Shown here one piece after another: positions 35,117 to 47,235 of a stretch of DNA of 64,000 bases. Numbering within the stretch: the first letter of the stretch is position 1; each line of letters starts with the position of its first letter. This DNA is from Isoetes taiwanensis (Eukaryota; Streptophyta; Lycopodiopsida; Isoetales; Isoetaceae). The translations under genes were made by a program, and so were the position numbers. The stretch spans positions 37,060,826-37,124,825 of the forward strand of contig JAJEKV010000001.1 in assembly GCA_021234155.1 (NCBI GenBank). Reading direction: 5' to 3'. The notes beneath the pieces are model-generated. The model saw only the letters and a list, made by a program, of their open reading frames with translations. It did no database searches and was not told the DNA's origin.

Positions 35117-35580
35117 TGTTGACCCGATTTTTGGCAAAATCGGGGTCAACATAGAAGAACACTATCAAGGTCTAAAGAGGGGGTGAAGATCAAGGGTCCA
35201 GATTCATTTGTGCTTGTTGTTAGAATCCAAGGGTCCATATTAAGTTGTGTTAGTTGTTAAACAAAAAGACAAATTTGGTTATGGAGAAGAAGAAGACAAA
35301 AAACAAAGGATTGATGAGGTGTAAAAAAGACTGCCAAGATCATGCCAAGTGGACAGCTAAGATTCATAGAAAAAATTATAAATATCTTGAGGGGACTTGT
35401 TCTCCTCCTCTTGGGCTCTAGAATCTCACATGGAGCAAGGATAGTGGCAGCCCTGGGAAGATGGTGTCAGAGACCTCTTCCCCTTGGTTCTTGGTTCTTT
35501 TGCCTTGCAGCAGCACTATTTGATCCCATGTTTGCCTTTGAAGGTCGATGATGAGGATGTGGGGAAATCCCTCATCATCA
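35117..35580. repeat. Left LTR of nested non-autonomous element
   Basis: It opens with a strong palindrome: TGTTGACCCGATTTT, a 4-nt loop, then AAAATCGGGGTCAACA, and ends GAAATCCCTCATCATCA. It matches 37262-37872 except for the indels noted there. Confidence 0.88.
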
Positions 35581-37261
35581 TGGAGGTCCTACTGAGATCC
35601 TAATTTTCCCCGGGATCAAGTTTTGGTGCTGCTATAATTTTCTCCATCATTCATTCTTGCCATATCTTAAGTTTTCCTGCTCTCTTTCCCTGCCAAAAGA
35701 GACAAGCTTGAAGGTCTTTTCTACACAAGTTGCTGATTCTAAAAGTGTTGGTTTTGTCACAGTACCAGGGCATCTCGAGAGAGAAAGAATGACAAATCAA
35801 GAAGGATTGATGCTGCTTATGATTATTTCGGGAGAGCTAGCAAAATGCCAGCCCTCCAATGCTATAAAATCATGCCTTGTGCCTTGCTCTTGCCCTGTGC
35901 TCTGCTGCATACTTTGCCTTGTTTCTCTGTTGATTCCCTGCCTGCAAGGAAAGCCATAGCCAAACATGCAAAGGCCAAGAAGAAAACTAGCCTCTGCTCT
36001 TTGCTCTGTCAACAAGAAAGAAAAGAAAAGGAAAGAAGGCAGAATGATGATTTTTTGTTGCTGCCAAGACTCTGTTGATCTGCAAGAAAACAAGGAAGAA
36101 GAATTGTCCATCTCTGTTGCCGTCGCCTCAGAAGCTACCGGTTTTGCCGATCAAATAACAGAAGGATGAAGCTACCTTTGCTTGCTACTGCTGGATCTGC
36201 AGAAGAGAAGAAAGAATGATCAAGCAGCAAAAAAGCATTCCGATGTTCTTTCTTTTCCTTTTCCCGCCATAGCCATTCTTTGCCATCACCACATGCCGCC
36301 CAGATCTGCAAGAACAAAATTTTTGAGAGATTTGAAGCTCCATTTGCTATTCCGTCCTCCATAGCTAGAAAGCTGAGCCAAATTCGTCGCCGATCTGCAC
36401 AAGAAAAGGAAGAAGACCGCTGCTCCAATGCCACCTGCAAGAAAAATGGGAGGGAAGGAATATGAAAGAGAAAGAAGAGAAGAAAGTAGAGCTCCATTCC
36501 GTCCGCCATAGCCTCCTGTTCACTGTCGCCCGTGCACAGAAAGAAGCACAGCAGAAAAAAAATTTGTTTGCCCTTTCTTGGAATTATTGCCACGTCTACC
36601 TTTTTATTTTTTTACCACCTCATATTTTTGCAATTTTTTTACCCACTTGCCCTTACGTTGCTTTTTTCCCACTTCTTATTCTTCTTGCCATTTATAGCCC
36701 ACCCACCTTTTGATTCTTTTTTAATGCCCACTCACCTTTTGATTCTTTTTACCACTTCTTGTTATGCTTGGTCATACCTTGCCCACGTTATAGCCATTTT
36801 TGCACCTTCACATATTTTATCTTGCCACTTCTTTATTGTGAAAAAAATTATCATTTGCCTCATTGCACACCTTGTTGGACACTTTGGCTAGCAACACGAC
36901 ATCTTTTTGTTTGTGCGACTCTATCTTATCATTCCCCAATATCTTTATGACATGGCCTCTTTGCATTTTTAAGCCCTACCCCAAGGCCAAATACTATCAT
37001 CATTTTTTCAAAATCTTTCCTATGGCACAAGTTACATTTTGGTGTTGGAGTACACCTAAAAAACTCCAAAAAACTCTCTTTTTTTAAAAGGTTTGGAGGG
37101 TCCGTTAAAACCCCCATTTTCTTAATAGGTTTGGTGGGACCCGTAAAACCCCCAGTTAGCTCTTCTTTGTGCCAAAGAAGACTAACTTATTGTACTGAAA
37201 TGTGAAAAGTGTTGAAGTCGGTGGCCCAGGGGACCGGCCACATCTTTTTGTTTGTGCGTGA

Positions 37262-37872
37262 TGTTGACCCGATTTTTGGCAAAATCGGGGTCAACATAGA
37301 AGAACACTATCAAGGTCTAAAGGGGGGGTGAAGATCAAGGGTCCAGATTCATTTGTGCTTGTTTGTGTTAGTTGTTAAACAAAAAGACAAATTTGGTTAT
37401 GGAGAAGAAGAAGACAAAAAACAAAGGATTGATGAGGTGTAAAAAAGGACTGCCAAGATCATGCCAAGTGGACGGCCAAGATTCATAGAAAAAATTATAA
37501 ATATCTTGAGGGGACTTGTTCTCCTCCTCTTGGGCTCTAGAATCTCACATGGAGCAAGGGTAGTGGCAGCCCTGGGAAGATGGTGTCAGAGACCTCTTCC
37601 CCCATGCAAGATATCTTGAAGCATTGTTTTGTATTACCTTCTTGAATAAAGTGGTGCACCTTCTTTTTATCTTCTACCTCTTTTCCATTTTTCCATATTT
37701 CTACATTTTCTTCCACACTTCCTTTATCAAATTTTCATTACCAAATTTTCGTCCTTTTTTTCCTTCAAAATTTTTTTCTTGGTTCTTGGTTCTTTTGCCT
37801 TGCAGCAGCACTATTTGATCCCATGTTTGCCTTTGAAGGTCGATGATGAGGATGTGGGGAAATCCGTCATCA
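37262..37872. repeat. Right LTR of nested non-autonomous element
   Basis: It has the same opening palindrome and the same closing GAAATCCGTCATCA as the left LTR, and contains an extra T/C-rich segment at about 37600-37775 between shared blocks. Confidence 0.88.
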
Positions 37873-38969
37873 CGATGGGGCAGGTAGGGATTGCTCCCTC
37901 CAGAGATCTGCATGCTGACTCAAGGTGACTAGAGGGCCACTGCCCTTATTCGACTTGAACCCAATGGAGAGTGACGCATCACTCCACGGGTGTCGAGCCC
38001 ATGCCTCGCCCACACGCAGTGGCAAGTCATTAGACCTAGTCCACAGGGATCCCCGGTAAGCCTTACACACCAGAGGGATCATTCTCATGAGTCAGGACAT
38101 GAACCTCCTTATGAGCCAGTCTGGCCCCTTCACCCACAACCAGGTGTGGCTCTTGTACACAGGCCGAATTTACAGTGTGCTAAAGAGGCTAGCTAGGAGC
38201 ATCACTACCAGGCTTTAAGGCCTCTACCCCCCTTCCCAATACAATGGGTCCACAGAGATATATCACCATACATATCACAGAAGAACTAAAGAACAAGATC
38301 TAATCTATATCATAGAGTTAGGTTCTTTAGTTAGAGCTTGGTATCTGGGGATCTAAATGGCTGTTATGGGCAATTTAATAGGCTAAACCTACTGATTCAA
38401 TGACTGGAAGACAGTTTAGGCTATTAAATTGACAAAATACCTGATCCTTGGCTCGCTCCTCCTGTTCTGAACTCGACCATCCTGCTGAGCTGCTAGAAGA
38501 TGGAGCTAGAAAGGGAAACTAATGAGCTAGATCGCTCAGACAGAGTTTGCGAGGCAGGTTTGACTCCTGGGGCAAGTAAAACAGAGCCCTAGAATGCTAT
38601 GGACGAAAATAGCAAGTTAGGGTTTCCTTAACCTATATAGACAAAGGGTTAGGGCTAGGGTTTCCCATTATCCCTTTAAGCATGTGGGATAATTGGGTAT
38701 GGCCCACTTGCCTTTATTAACTAGGTGGCATAAAGTGTCCACATGGGTAAGTGTGTACACTTGGATAAATGTACACTTGGATAAATGTGCACATGGGTAA
38801 ATGTGCACATTAATAAATATACACACCTTGCAAGTTGCCCCCTAGGGTGCTACTTGCTTGGCTACACGTCGGCGTACACGTCAGTCGGGATGTCGTGTAC
38901 GCGTGACGGGGCAATACAGTATACGTCCTGGGACCGTATACTGTACTGGAATGTCACATTCTTATGTGT

Positions 38970-40105
38970 ATATAGACGGTGTACGTAATGCTTCTTGGCA
39001 TACCCCTCCAGATGCTGGCAGATTGACACCCGAACAAGAGCTCCTTTTGATGAAGAGGCAGCTAGTAGAGCTGCAAGCCTATGTGTTGAACACAAACCCT
39101 CCGCAGTTCGCACCTGAAAATGGACCGGAGTTATCGCCATTACCGCCGAGTCCACCACCCGAGCAGCCACCCGCACCGCGCGCCAGCGCCCGTGCCTGCA
39201 CAAAGGAAGCACCATGCCAAGCGACGTAGAAGCTCTTCTAGCGAGAGTGCCACGTCTTCACAGACCGACACCTCTGAATCTTCGGAGTCATCCATCTCGT
39301 CAGGTCGCCATGCCAAGAAGGATAAGGAATACCGCAAGACCGTGGATACAGCCATTACAAGCATATGGAAGAACAGGAAATTAGCCCAGTTTGATGGGAA
39401 ATCCAGGGGAGGTCTTAATGCGGAATCTTGGTTAGATGAGATGAAGGAATTTGGGAAATCATATGGTATGACCGAGAAAGATACAGGTAAGGTCGCCACC
39501 ACCAACCTCACTGGTGCAACCAGAATTTGGTGGAAGGGTTATACTAGGGCAAAGCATTTGGACAGGAGCAGGTGCAAGTTTAAGAAGTTTGCAAAGGCTT
39601 TTAAGTCACACTATGTGCCCGTGCACACAAGTGCCAGCAGATACAGACTTTCTATAGGTTGGAGCAGAAAGGCATGTCAGTTCAAGCCTATACTGACGAG
39701 TTCATGCGCTTGAGGCTATATGTGCCGGGTATGAATGAGAAGAGGGCAGTGGAAGGTTATATTGAAGGGTTGGCACCATCAATTAAACGAATGGCAAAGG
39801 CCATAGACCCAAAATCTGTTGCGGAGGCCGAGGCTAAGGCATTAAGCCTCGAGGAGGACATACCAAAGAACCAGTATCAGCGTCCTGCCTCCTATTCTCA
39901 GCCTTGCCCTTACACACCGTATAAGCCTCGTTCTCCAAGTTCTGGGCCCCCTCAGCCAAATTCAAATGGGCGACAGGATAAGAAAGTCACCTTCAACGTG
40001 CCAGACAAGCCGAATAATATGGGTAGCTCAATTCGGGACCTCTTATAGTCTATTCCCAGAGAGGCTCGAGAACAGCTCCGCAAAGATAAGGCATGTTTCA
40101 GGTGT
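38970..40105 (+). pseudogene. Element C gag
   Basis: The N-terminal part (RLTPEQELLLMKRQLVELQA) reads from the right flank of element B, so the true start is cut off. Frames change near 39190 and near 39655. The Retrotrans_gag core is clear (ESWLDEMKEFGKSYGMTEK, ATRIWWKGYTRAK, FMRLRLYVPGMNEKRAVEGY). A TAG at 40046-40048 interrupts the frame just before the CX2CX4HX4C knuckle ([14 protein letters not shown]). The same frame then runs directly into protease with no shift, unlike element B. Confidence 0.85.
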
Positions 40106-42674
40106 ATGCGGCCTGGGCACATGATGCAGAACTGCCCTTATGTCACACAAACCGCTCAGCTGGCAATGGCCGACCTCGATTGGGACGATCTCGAGTCTTC
40201 ACCACCTGTTGACGAGGAGGCCCACGACTACATTCACGGTGCGTCTCATATTTTTGCAGCTATTGAAACCGGCAATGCTGAAAGTCAGCCTGTCGTTATT
40301 TCTGCTATAGGCCAGGTAGACAGTAAGCCTTTTGTTATTCTTATGGATACGGGTAGTACCCATAATTTTGCTTCTCCCAGAATGGCCCAGGTGTTGAAAC
40401 TTGAGACCTTGAGATCCAGACCGAGGCCAGTGACCTTAGCTAGTGGTAAGATCAGACATACAAATGGCCGTCGCATTGCACCAGTTGCATTAGGGGCCGA
40501 GCTAATGGATATCGAAAAATATGATCTTATTGTTGGCATAGAGTTCTTGGCATCTGCTAAAGCCAATATAGACTGCGAAAAACGGGAAGTGACCTTCAAC
40601 GCAGCTAATGGAGCCCGAGTAACTATTAAAGGTGACCCATTAAACCCAATTATGCAGTCCATGTCTATCAGCCAGTTAGATAAGGCTATACGCAAGGATA
40701 AGATACTTTGCGTTATCAGACTTGCCTCCATTGAGTCGGATGCTAAACAGAAGGAGGTAGTCGATGCATTGCCAGAGAACATTGCTAGTCTTATCAGAGA
40801 ATTTAAGGATCTTTTTCCAGATGAGATCCAGAAGCTTCCTCCTTTCAGAGGGATGGAATGTGAGATAGCTTTGGAACCGGGTACTAAGCCTACTAGTAAG
40901 GCGCCGTACCGCATGAGTCCTCCTGAGTTGGCGGAACTTAAGAAACAACTGCAGGAGCTATTGAACTTAGGCTTCATTCGGCCTAGTGTTTCACCTTTTG
41001 GTGCTCCTATTCTCTTTGTTAAGAAGAAGGATGGCTCCATGAGGATGTGCATTGACTATAGGCAGCTCAACAAGCATACGATCAAGAATCGCTATGCTTT
41101 ACCTAGAGCGGATGATCTTATGGACCAATTGCAAGGGGCCAAATTCTTCTCAAAGATTGACTTACGCTCCGGGTATCATCAGATAAGAATTAAAGAGGAA
41201 GACATCCATAAATCTGCCTTTCGTACTAGATACGGGCATTATGAATTCACAGTTATGCCTTTTGGCTTGACTAACGCTCCCGCTACCTTTATGCGGTTGA
41301 TGAATGATGTCTTCCGAGAGTACTTGGATGATTTTGTTGTTATTTTCTTTGACGATATTCTCATCTACAGTAAAACCCTTGAGAAGCATGAGAAGCATCT
41401 TTGGATGGCCTTGCAGAAACTGAGGCGTCACCAGCTCTTTGCAAAGTTCTCTAAGTGTAAGTTTGCCACACCAAAGGTGGATTATTTGGGCCATGTGATT
41501 TCGGCCGAGGGAATTGCTACAGATCCAGCAAAGATAGAGGCAGTCAAGGATTGGCCTATTCCAGGTAATGTTTCAGAGGTAAGGAGTTTTTTGGGCTTGG
41601 CAGGATATTACAGAAAGTTTGTCAAAGATTTTGCCAAGATTGCAGGGCCTCTCACAGACCTTACAAAACATGAGAAAGTGAAGGATTGGGTAGAATACTG
41701 GAAGACGAAGGTCCAGACAAGCTTTCAGAAGCTCAAGGATGCTTTGACTTCAGCACCAGTCCTCACATTACCAGACCCAGAGAGGGATAAGTTAGTAGCA
41801 ACAGATGCCAGTAAAATTGCTACCGGGGGAGTCCTAATGCAGGAAGGGAGGGTTATTGCGTATGATTCTAAGAAGACGAATGAAACGGAACAGCGATACC
41901 CTACCCATGATCAGAAATTGTTAGCAGTTGTACGCGCTTTGCGTATATGGAGACACTACCTTCTTGATAGGAGATTCCAGCTAGATACGGATCACCAAAG
42001 TCTCCGTTATCTTTCTACCCAGCCAAATCTCAATCTCCGTCAGAGAAGATGGATGGAATTTCTTGAGGAGTATGATTTTGAGATTATGTATAAGCCAGGT
42101 AAGCACAATGTGGTTGCGGATGCTTTGTCACGCCATCCCTTGGTAACCCGAACCCATTGTAATGCGATTTCCACGCTCACCAGTGAGTTCGGAAAACAAA
42201 TAGCGCAGACCTTGGCCACGGATCCAGAATTCCGTGAAGTGTGGAGCAGTTTGGCCAAGGAGGCACGGACAGATAAGGAGCGTGAGGCTTTCCGCACTTA
42301 TAAGAAGGAAGGCAATTTGTTTTATTACAAAGATAAGTTGTGTGTACCCGAGACTTCAGGAGTACATAAGCTTATTCTCCATGATACACACAACAGCCCT
42401 ATAGTTGGACATGCAGGTTTCATGAAGACCTACTTTAAGATTCGCTCCAGCTATTATTGGCCATGTATGAAGAAGGACGTTGCCAGATACATTAAGCAAT
42501 GTCAAGTGTGTCAGCAAACCAAGGCCGAGCAATTAAGGATTCCAGGAGAATTGCAACCTCTGGATGTGCCCAACGCCAAATGGGAAGTGATAACCATGGA
42601 TTTCATTGTGGGCCTTCCACGTACCCTCCGTGGATATGATGCCTTAATGGTAGTGGTCGACAAGTTGTCGAAGA

Positions 42675-43031
42675 TCGCATCGATCCGAGACATCGGATCG
42701 TTATTCTAGAATGGGACGAGCATGCATGTCATGCATGCATGCGGGCGGCGCATGCCCGTTTTGGTTGGGAGTTCGCTATTTCAGGCGCGTTTCTGCATCC
42801 ACGTCTCATCGGCGCTTCCTCTTCTCTCAGCAGTACCTTATTCTCTTTGAATTGTTTCCAGGCAGGGGAGGGGCTTCTTCCTGCCTGGTTTAGCCAATTT
42901 GGCGTATCTTTCTTGCTATCCTTTACCGGCCGTTGGCCTCGTCCTGTGACCTTCGTCCTCGATCCTAGTTTGTAAGGAAGTTCTCTGGTAGTCGGGCGCT
43001 TTGTTGGTTTCTTGCGAGTCCCATTCTAGAA
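42675..43031 (-). mobile_element. Helitron-like element, short copy
   Basis: The 357-bp unit begins TCGCATCGATCC and ends CCATTCTAGAA (plus strand). On the minus strand it would start TTCTAGAATGGGAC and end with the inverted copy GTCCCATTCTAGAA, a stem-loop (CGATCCGA, 4-nt loop, TCGGATCG) and GATGCGA. It sits between A and T of the host without an evident target duplication. These are features of Helitron2/HINE-type elements. It is an internally different version of the unit that follows directly. Confidence 0.55.
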
Positions 43032-43719
43032 TCGCATCGATCCGAGACATCGGATCGCCATTCTAGAATGGGACGAGCATGCATGTCATGCATGCATGCG
43101 GGCGGCGCATGCCCGTTTTGGTTGGGAGTTCGCTATTTCAGGCGCGTTTCTGCATCCACGTCTCATCGGCGCTTCCTCTTCTCTCAGCAGTACCTTATTC
43201 TCTTTGAACCCACCCTCCCCCCCTTCTTTGTTTATTATATTTTGTACAAGTTCTGTTTATCATGTTTTTCCACCCGCTGGGTGATGCTTTTTTTCCACCT
43301 GCTGGGTGATGCTATTCTCTGGTATGTTTTCTCGTTTGTTGTGTTGGTGATGTGCAGGTACAGGTTGGCGAGCGGCATCTGTTTCGACTTCTCCATGGGG
43401 GGGGTTTTGGGAGCGATTCTATGCCTTACGTTTGTCTAAGCCCCTTGCCGAAGGCTTATCACTAGGGTTTTTCCTCGAAAACCCGAAAGGGCGGGGTTTT
43501 TTAATCCCGGTGATAAGCTTTCGGCAGGTACATCAGCCACTCATCTATTAGCATTGTATTTTTTTGGGGTCCAAATGATATAATTGGATTTTCCCTTTAT
43601 TTTTCGTGGGTAGTTCGCATGTGAGCGGCTACCCACTGTCCACCATTGTAGAAAATCTGCTGAGATGAATGAGAAGCCTACGGGCGCTTTGTTGGTTTCT
43701 TGCGAGTCCCATTCTAGAA
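43032..43719 (-). mobile_element. Helitron-like element, long copy in tandem with the short one
   Basis: The 688-bp unit shares its first 176 bp and last 38 bp or so with the copy at 42675-43031 and abuts it head to tail. The middle has a short tandem repeat of a CCACC-GCTGGGTGATGCT unit (about 43270-43315) and a strong stem-loop at about 43447-43518 whose loop side carries AAACCC...GGGCGGGGTTTTTT. No coding frame of note was seen. Confidence 0.55.
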
Positions 43720-44764
43720 TGGCTCATTTCTTGACATGTCGCACCATAGATACAGCTTTGGACGCAGCTTTGCTATTTGCAAAGGAAATCTTCAGATTAC
43801 ACGGGATGCCACGAGTGATAGTATCCGACAGGGATCCCAAGTTTGTAAGTGCCTTCTGGAAAGATTTCTTTGCCACCATCCAGACCAAGCTTGCTATGAG
43901 TACAGCATATCATCCGCAGACGGATGGACAGACAGAGCGCACCAACCACATTATAGAGGATATGTTGCGAAGCTATGTGTGGAGTAAGCAATCTCAGTGG
44001 GCTGACTATATTTATTTAGTGGAGTTTGCCTATAACAGCATGAAACAGGAGTCTTCTAGAATGTCTCCCTTCATGATAAATTATGGTTATCAATGCCTTA
44101 CTCCAGACACATGCATAATCCTGTTTTTAAGGTGGGGATTTCTCAGCAACTCCTCTTGGAAATGCAAGCTTTGGTTGAGGAAGTTCGTGGTTATTTATTG
44201 GCTGCACGTAGTCGTCAGAAAATTGTGGCTGATAAACACAGGACCCAACGAGTTTTCCAGGTGAGCGATTCAGTTTGGCTCAAGATTAAGGTTAAGCAAG
44301 CCAAGCTTAAGATTGGTAACTGCAAGAAACTGGCACCCAGATGGGCTGGGCCGTTCAAGATCATTGAACGCGTTGGAGAACAGGCATATCGGTTGGATTT
44401 GCCACCCCGCTTGAAGATCCACAAGGTCTTTCACGTGAGTCTTCTGAAGCAACACACTCTTGATCCAGAGGAGATATTGGATACACCCACCCTCCTTGAA
44501 ATGACAGAAGAGCATCTAGAGATAGTGCCTGAAGATCTTCTTGATCGCGCCTATAAGCAGACCAGAAGGACTCAAATGCTACAATATTTGGTCAAGTGGA
44601 AGCACTTGCCAACTGAGGATGCTACGTGGGTGATGAAAATAGACCTTGAAAAGCACTATCCGGACTTCATGCGGGAATCTCAAGGCCGCACCATCAACGA
44701 TGTCATCAACCCCCCACCCGGCGGTAAGCTTGGAAGGTTTGATTCGGCATGGATCATGCAGTAG

Positions 44765-45383
44765 GCTGTGGGGGTAGATGCATCGTAAATAAAAGTAGTT
44801 ACCGATGATGAGATCACCTTGGTGTTCTCTAGGACGTGGTGTATTGTCAATGTCGGCATGACCGCGGATTGCTTGGAAAGCATGTAGTTGATAGGCCGCG
44901 TTCATCTCGGCTATAATGGGAACTTGGCCATTCCTTATGCCGCAATGAATTGCGAACCATAGGCATGATAGGTTCCCTTGTAGATAGGTTTTTCTTTTAT
45001 TTTGTTATAGGGGATGGTCCCTTCAACCACAACTTAATTATTATGTGTAAATACTGACATATTGACATGTGCAGGCCAGTGAGCGGTACGTGACCTGCCC
45101 ATATATAGAGGGTTGCTGATGGCCCAAGCTTCTGTGCTTTTGTGTTGTTTCATGAATTTTGATGCTACTTTCATAATGTTTGCTATGGACTCTGGTCCTT
45201 GAAACTTTTATTGTCATAATCATATGAAATGCACGTGGGTGCTTAAATAGTCCTATGTTTTTAAACTTAAGAAATTATTTTCGTACTTTTCTGTGTAACT
45301 ATTATAATTTATGCTACCAAGTTACTACTAAGGTCTTAATCATTTGTTTTTAACTAACTCCAATGCTGAGGGCAACATTATTT
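44765..45383. other. Element C 3' untranslated region
   Basis: It is noncoding. The block around 45010 (GGGATGGTCCCTTCAACCAC) is shared in inverted form with element A near 5280, consistent with a common 3' region. Confidence 0.6.
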
Positions 45384-45400
45384 CTAAGGGGGGGGGAGAA
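45384..45400 (+). promoter_or_regulatory. Polypurine tract of element C
   Basis: TAAGGGGGGGGGAGAA, allowing for the exact G count, directly precedes the 3' LTR, the expected place for the plus-strand primer. Confidence 0.8.
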
Positions 45401-46947
45401 TGTGACGTTCCACATAGTTATACGGTGTATGTATAACTATACTGACACGTCACGGGCCGAGGATACGCCATCATGGGAGTATGTAGACTAACCACAAGGT
45501 ATGCTAAATTAATAAGGGGTTAATTAAAGGTTAATTACCTATAATTAAGGAATAATTATCTAATTAACTTAATTAAGCTAATTAAGTTAGGCTAATTAAT
45601 TAATCAGGAAGGGGGCACCTGGCCAAACTCGATTGGCCAGTAGGAGACTGCTAATTTGGGGCAGCAAATTGGATCCCAATCTCAATTTGCCCCAAATCGA
45701 ATCCAGGGAGAGGAGCTGCTGGGCGCCCAGGCTGCTTGAAGATGGAGATCCCACATGACAATGGTTCCAGCCGGAATTCGGGTTAGTAGATAAATTAGTT
45801 TGATATTTCTAGGGCCAGCGCCTCTGTCAGGCTTCTTTGCTTGTCTCTGATGATGATTAACCCTTGTTTGATAGTTAGAACTGTTCTCAGCTATTGATTA
45901 TGCTTTGTGATAGATGGATGAATGTATCTTTGGTAGTATCTCTGTTAGTTCTTCCAGAAAGCAGGGATTAAGGGGGGTAGTCTGTGATCTATGTTCATTA
46001 GTATGCTCCTAATAGCTCCCATAGTACCCAGTAATTGCGGCCTGTGCACAAGATCCCACCGAGCTGTGGAATCTATGGCATGATTGAACCACCAGATAAG
46101 GGGCCGTAGTGACGAAGTGTGGGGTGGGGTCTCGCCTGAGCATAAAAGGCTATGGGGACTCCTTCAGTGAGTTAGGCCTAATAGCCAGTCAGTGAACTAG
46201 GCCGGGTATGGGTATGACACTCCCTGGGTACAACGGTGTGATCATCCTGTACTTTGAAGATAAAGTTAGGGGAGTAGGTCGGGTACGGATGTCGGGGGTC
46301 GCTGATGCGGCACGTATTCTCTAGCTCACCCATGGAATCACTGCGACTCTGGGAAGGGACACTTCCCCGACCTGCCTCATCGGACCAGGGAGATGTAACC
46401 CGGAGTAGTCCCGAAGGGTGATGCCTTGGAATTGCGTCTCCGGAGGGCTACAATGACGCCATATCTTGATTCAGCTCATCTGCAAAGTGTGCACAGGAGG
46501 GGCGGATGGAGTAGACAACCCTAGCCGATGTTCTATGCCAGCCAACGCCATGTCAAGATTCTGTCTGCTGATCTCCTGAGACCTAGCCGTCAGTCGATCC
46601 TCATTGGAATCTGAGCCGGGGCAGAACCATGGGTTTTGGGATGTTTTCCTTAGCATTAGATGTATCTTCTCTGTTATCGTCAGTTGGATGGATGTGCCAC
46701 CCTTCGTGGTGGTTATTTATGATATGATTATGCTGTATGCTAACCTTGTATTCACGCTTCCGCGACATTGGAGTCCCATTGAAGGCGTGGGCCGAATGAC
46801 ACCTCCGTGTCCTTCACCCGGGCATCTTTCTAATAGATGGTCCGAGTTAGACGGAGGGCCCTGCTCATGGTGAGCTGATTGCCATGGGAGGGGGAAGTCC
46901 CCGTATGTATACGTCCGGAGCACCGTATATGTTCAGGGAGCGTCACA
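45401..46947 (+). repeat. 3' LTR of element C
   Basis: It spans 1547 bp with TGTGACGTTCC at the left and GGGAGCGTCACA at the right. It is homologous in inverted orientation to the old LTR at 19342 and to the A and B LTRs. Right-flank bases are ACGTA; no matching left duplication was found in the window. Confidence 0.88.
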
Positions 46948-46948
46948 A

Positions 46949-47092
46949 CGTATGCACCAAACCACACCAATGGTTCACAGAAGATACTACGCATGCATAC
47001 CAAACCAAACCAATGGTTTACAGAAGATACTATGCATGCATGCCCAAGAACACGCATGCACCAAACCAAACCAATGGTTCACAGCATAAAAC
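46949..47092. repeat. Short tandem repeat next to the element C LTR
   Basis: Three diverged units of about 45-57 bp share ACCAAACCA, CCAATGGTT, ACAGAAGATACTA and GCATGCA. Confidence 0.85.
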
Positions 47093-47235
47093 TTAACAAA
47101 CATACATGACGCGCTCTGTAAATACCGCTACCATACGCACACGCAAATATAAAGCACAATCATATAAAAAATTTAGCAAAATAACCGTATAATTATATGT
47201 TTTGGACGACGAACCATTTTTTGTGATATTCTTAC

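Larger units (their letters stand above)
35117..37872. mobile_element. Non-autonomous LTR retrotransposon nested in the 5' LTR of element B
   Basis: The 2756-bp insertion starts TGTTGACCC, ends TCATCA and is flanked by CGATG at 35112-35116 and 37873-37877. LTRs are 35117-35580 (464 bp) and 37262-37872 (611 bp). The left copy lacks about 170 bp present in the right copy (about 37600-37775) and has about 28 bp the right copy lacks. The internal 1.68 kb encodes no gag or pol domain, so it must depend on another element. Bases 35581 onward begin TGG, like a primer site, but the tRNA was not identified. Reading direction is uncertain. Confidence 0.88.
22919..38958 (-). mobile_element. Full-length Ty3/gypsy chromovirus B carrying a histone H3-like frame
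   Basis: The element is bounded by TTCTT at 22914-22918 and again at 38959-38963, a perfect 5-bp target-site duplication. In minus orientation the order is 5' LTR, tRNA-Met primer site, H3-like frame, unknown frame, gag, pol with chromodomain, polypurine tract, 3' LTR. It spans 16.0 kb, of which 2.76 kb is a younger LTR element inside its 5' LTR, so the element proper is about 13.3 kb. The extra 4 kb before gag is what sets it apart. The two LTRs are very similar by eye, so insertion is fairly recent, yet nearly every frame carries a stop or frameshift. It lies in the 5' part of element C. Confidence 0.93.
34592..38958 (-). repeat. 5' LTR of element B, split by a younger LTR element
   Basis: The two parts, 34592-35116 and 37873-38958, together equal the 3' LTR at 22919-24495, about 1.6 kb. 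They share the ends TGTGACGTCCCC and TGTCACA and are separated by an insertion with its own target duplication. The right outer flank TTCTT completes the duplication of element B. The right part has a small extra tandem of GGATAAATGTGCACATGGG-type units near 38760-38800. Confidence 0.93.
40106..44764 (+). pseudogene. Element C pol with chromodomain, interrupted by tandem insertion
   Basis: From 40106 to 42674 one open frame carries the gag knuckle, protease ([15 protein letters not shown], intact DTG), reverse transcriptase ([22 protein letters not shown]), RNase H and the integrase zinc finger up to VVVDKLSK. The insertion at 42675-43719 cuts the integrase core; coding resumes at 43720 with AHFLTCRT, SDRDPKFVSAFWK and [18 protein letters not shown] frameshift near 44110 follows, and the last frame (44093-44764) holds the GPF/Y-like segment and a chromodomain (QYLVKWKHLPTEDATWV). 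Protease to RNase H look unbroken, so this copy was competent until fairly recently. Confidence 0.9.
38964..46947 (+). mobile_element. Ty3/gypsy chromovirus C, 5' end displaced by element B
   Basis: In plus orientation it has gag (38970-40105), pol with chromodomain (40106-44764), a 3' untranslated region, a polypurine tract (45384-45400) and a 3' LTR (45401-46947). Element B inserted in or just before its gag, so part of C's 5' region probably lies left of 22914. No plus-strand 5' LTR for C was found there. The integrase is interrupted by two tandem Helitron-like insertions. Its protein is close to A, B and D. Confidence 0.88.

Noticed and set aside
36135-36950. Several open frames inside the small nested LTR element
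   Set aside because: They overlap on both strands, are low in complexity (F/L/S/K) and contain no gag or pol motif.
42711-43439. Two repeated frames starting MGRACMSCMHAGGACPF
   Set aside because: They lie in the duplicated part of the Helitron-like units, and the second copy diverges at once; no evidence of selection or homology.
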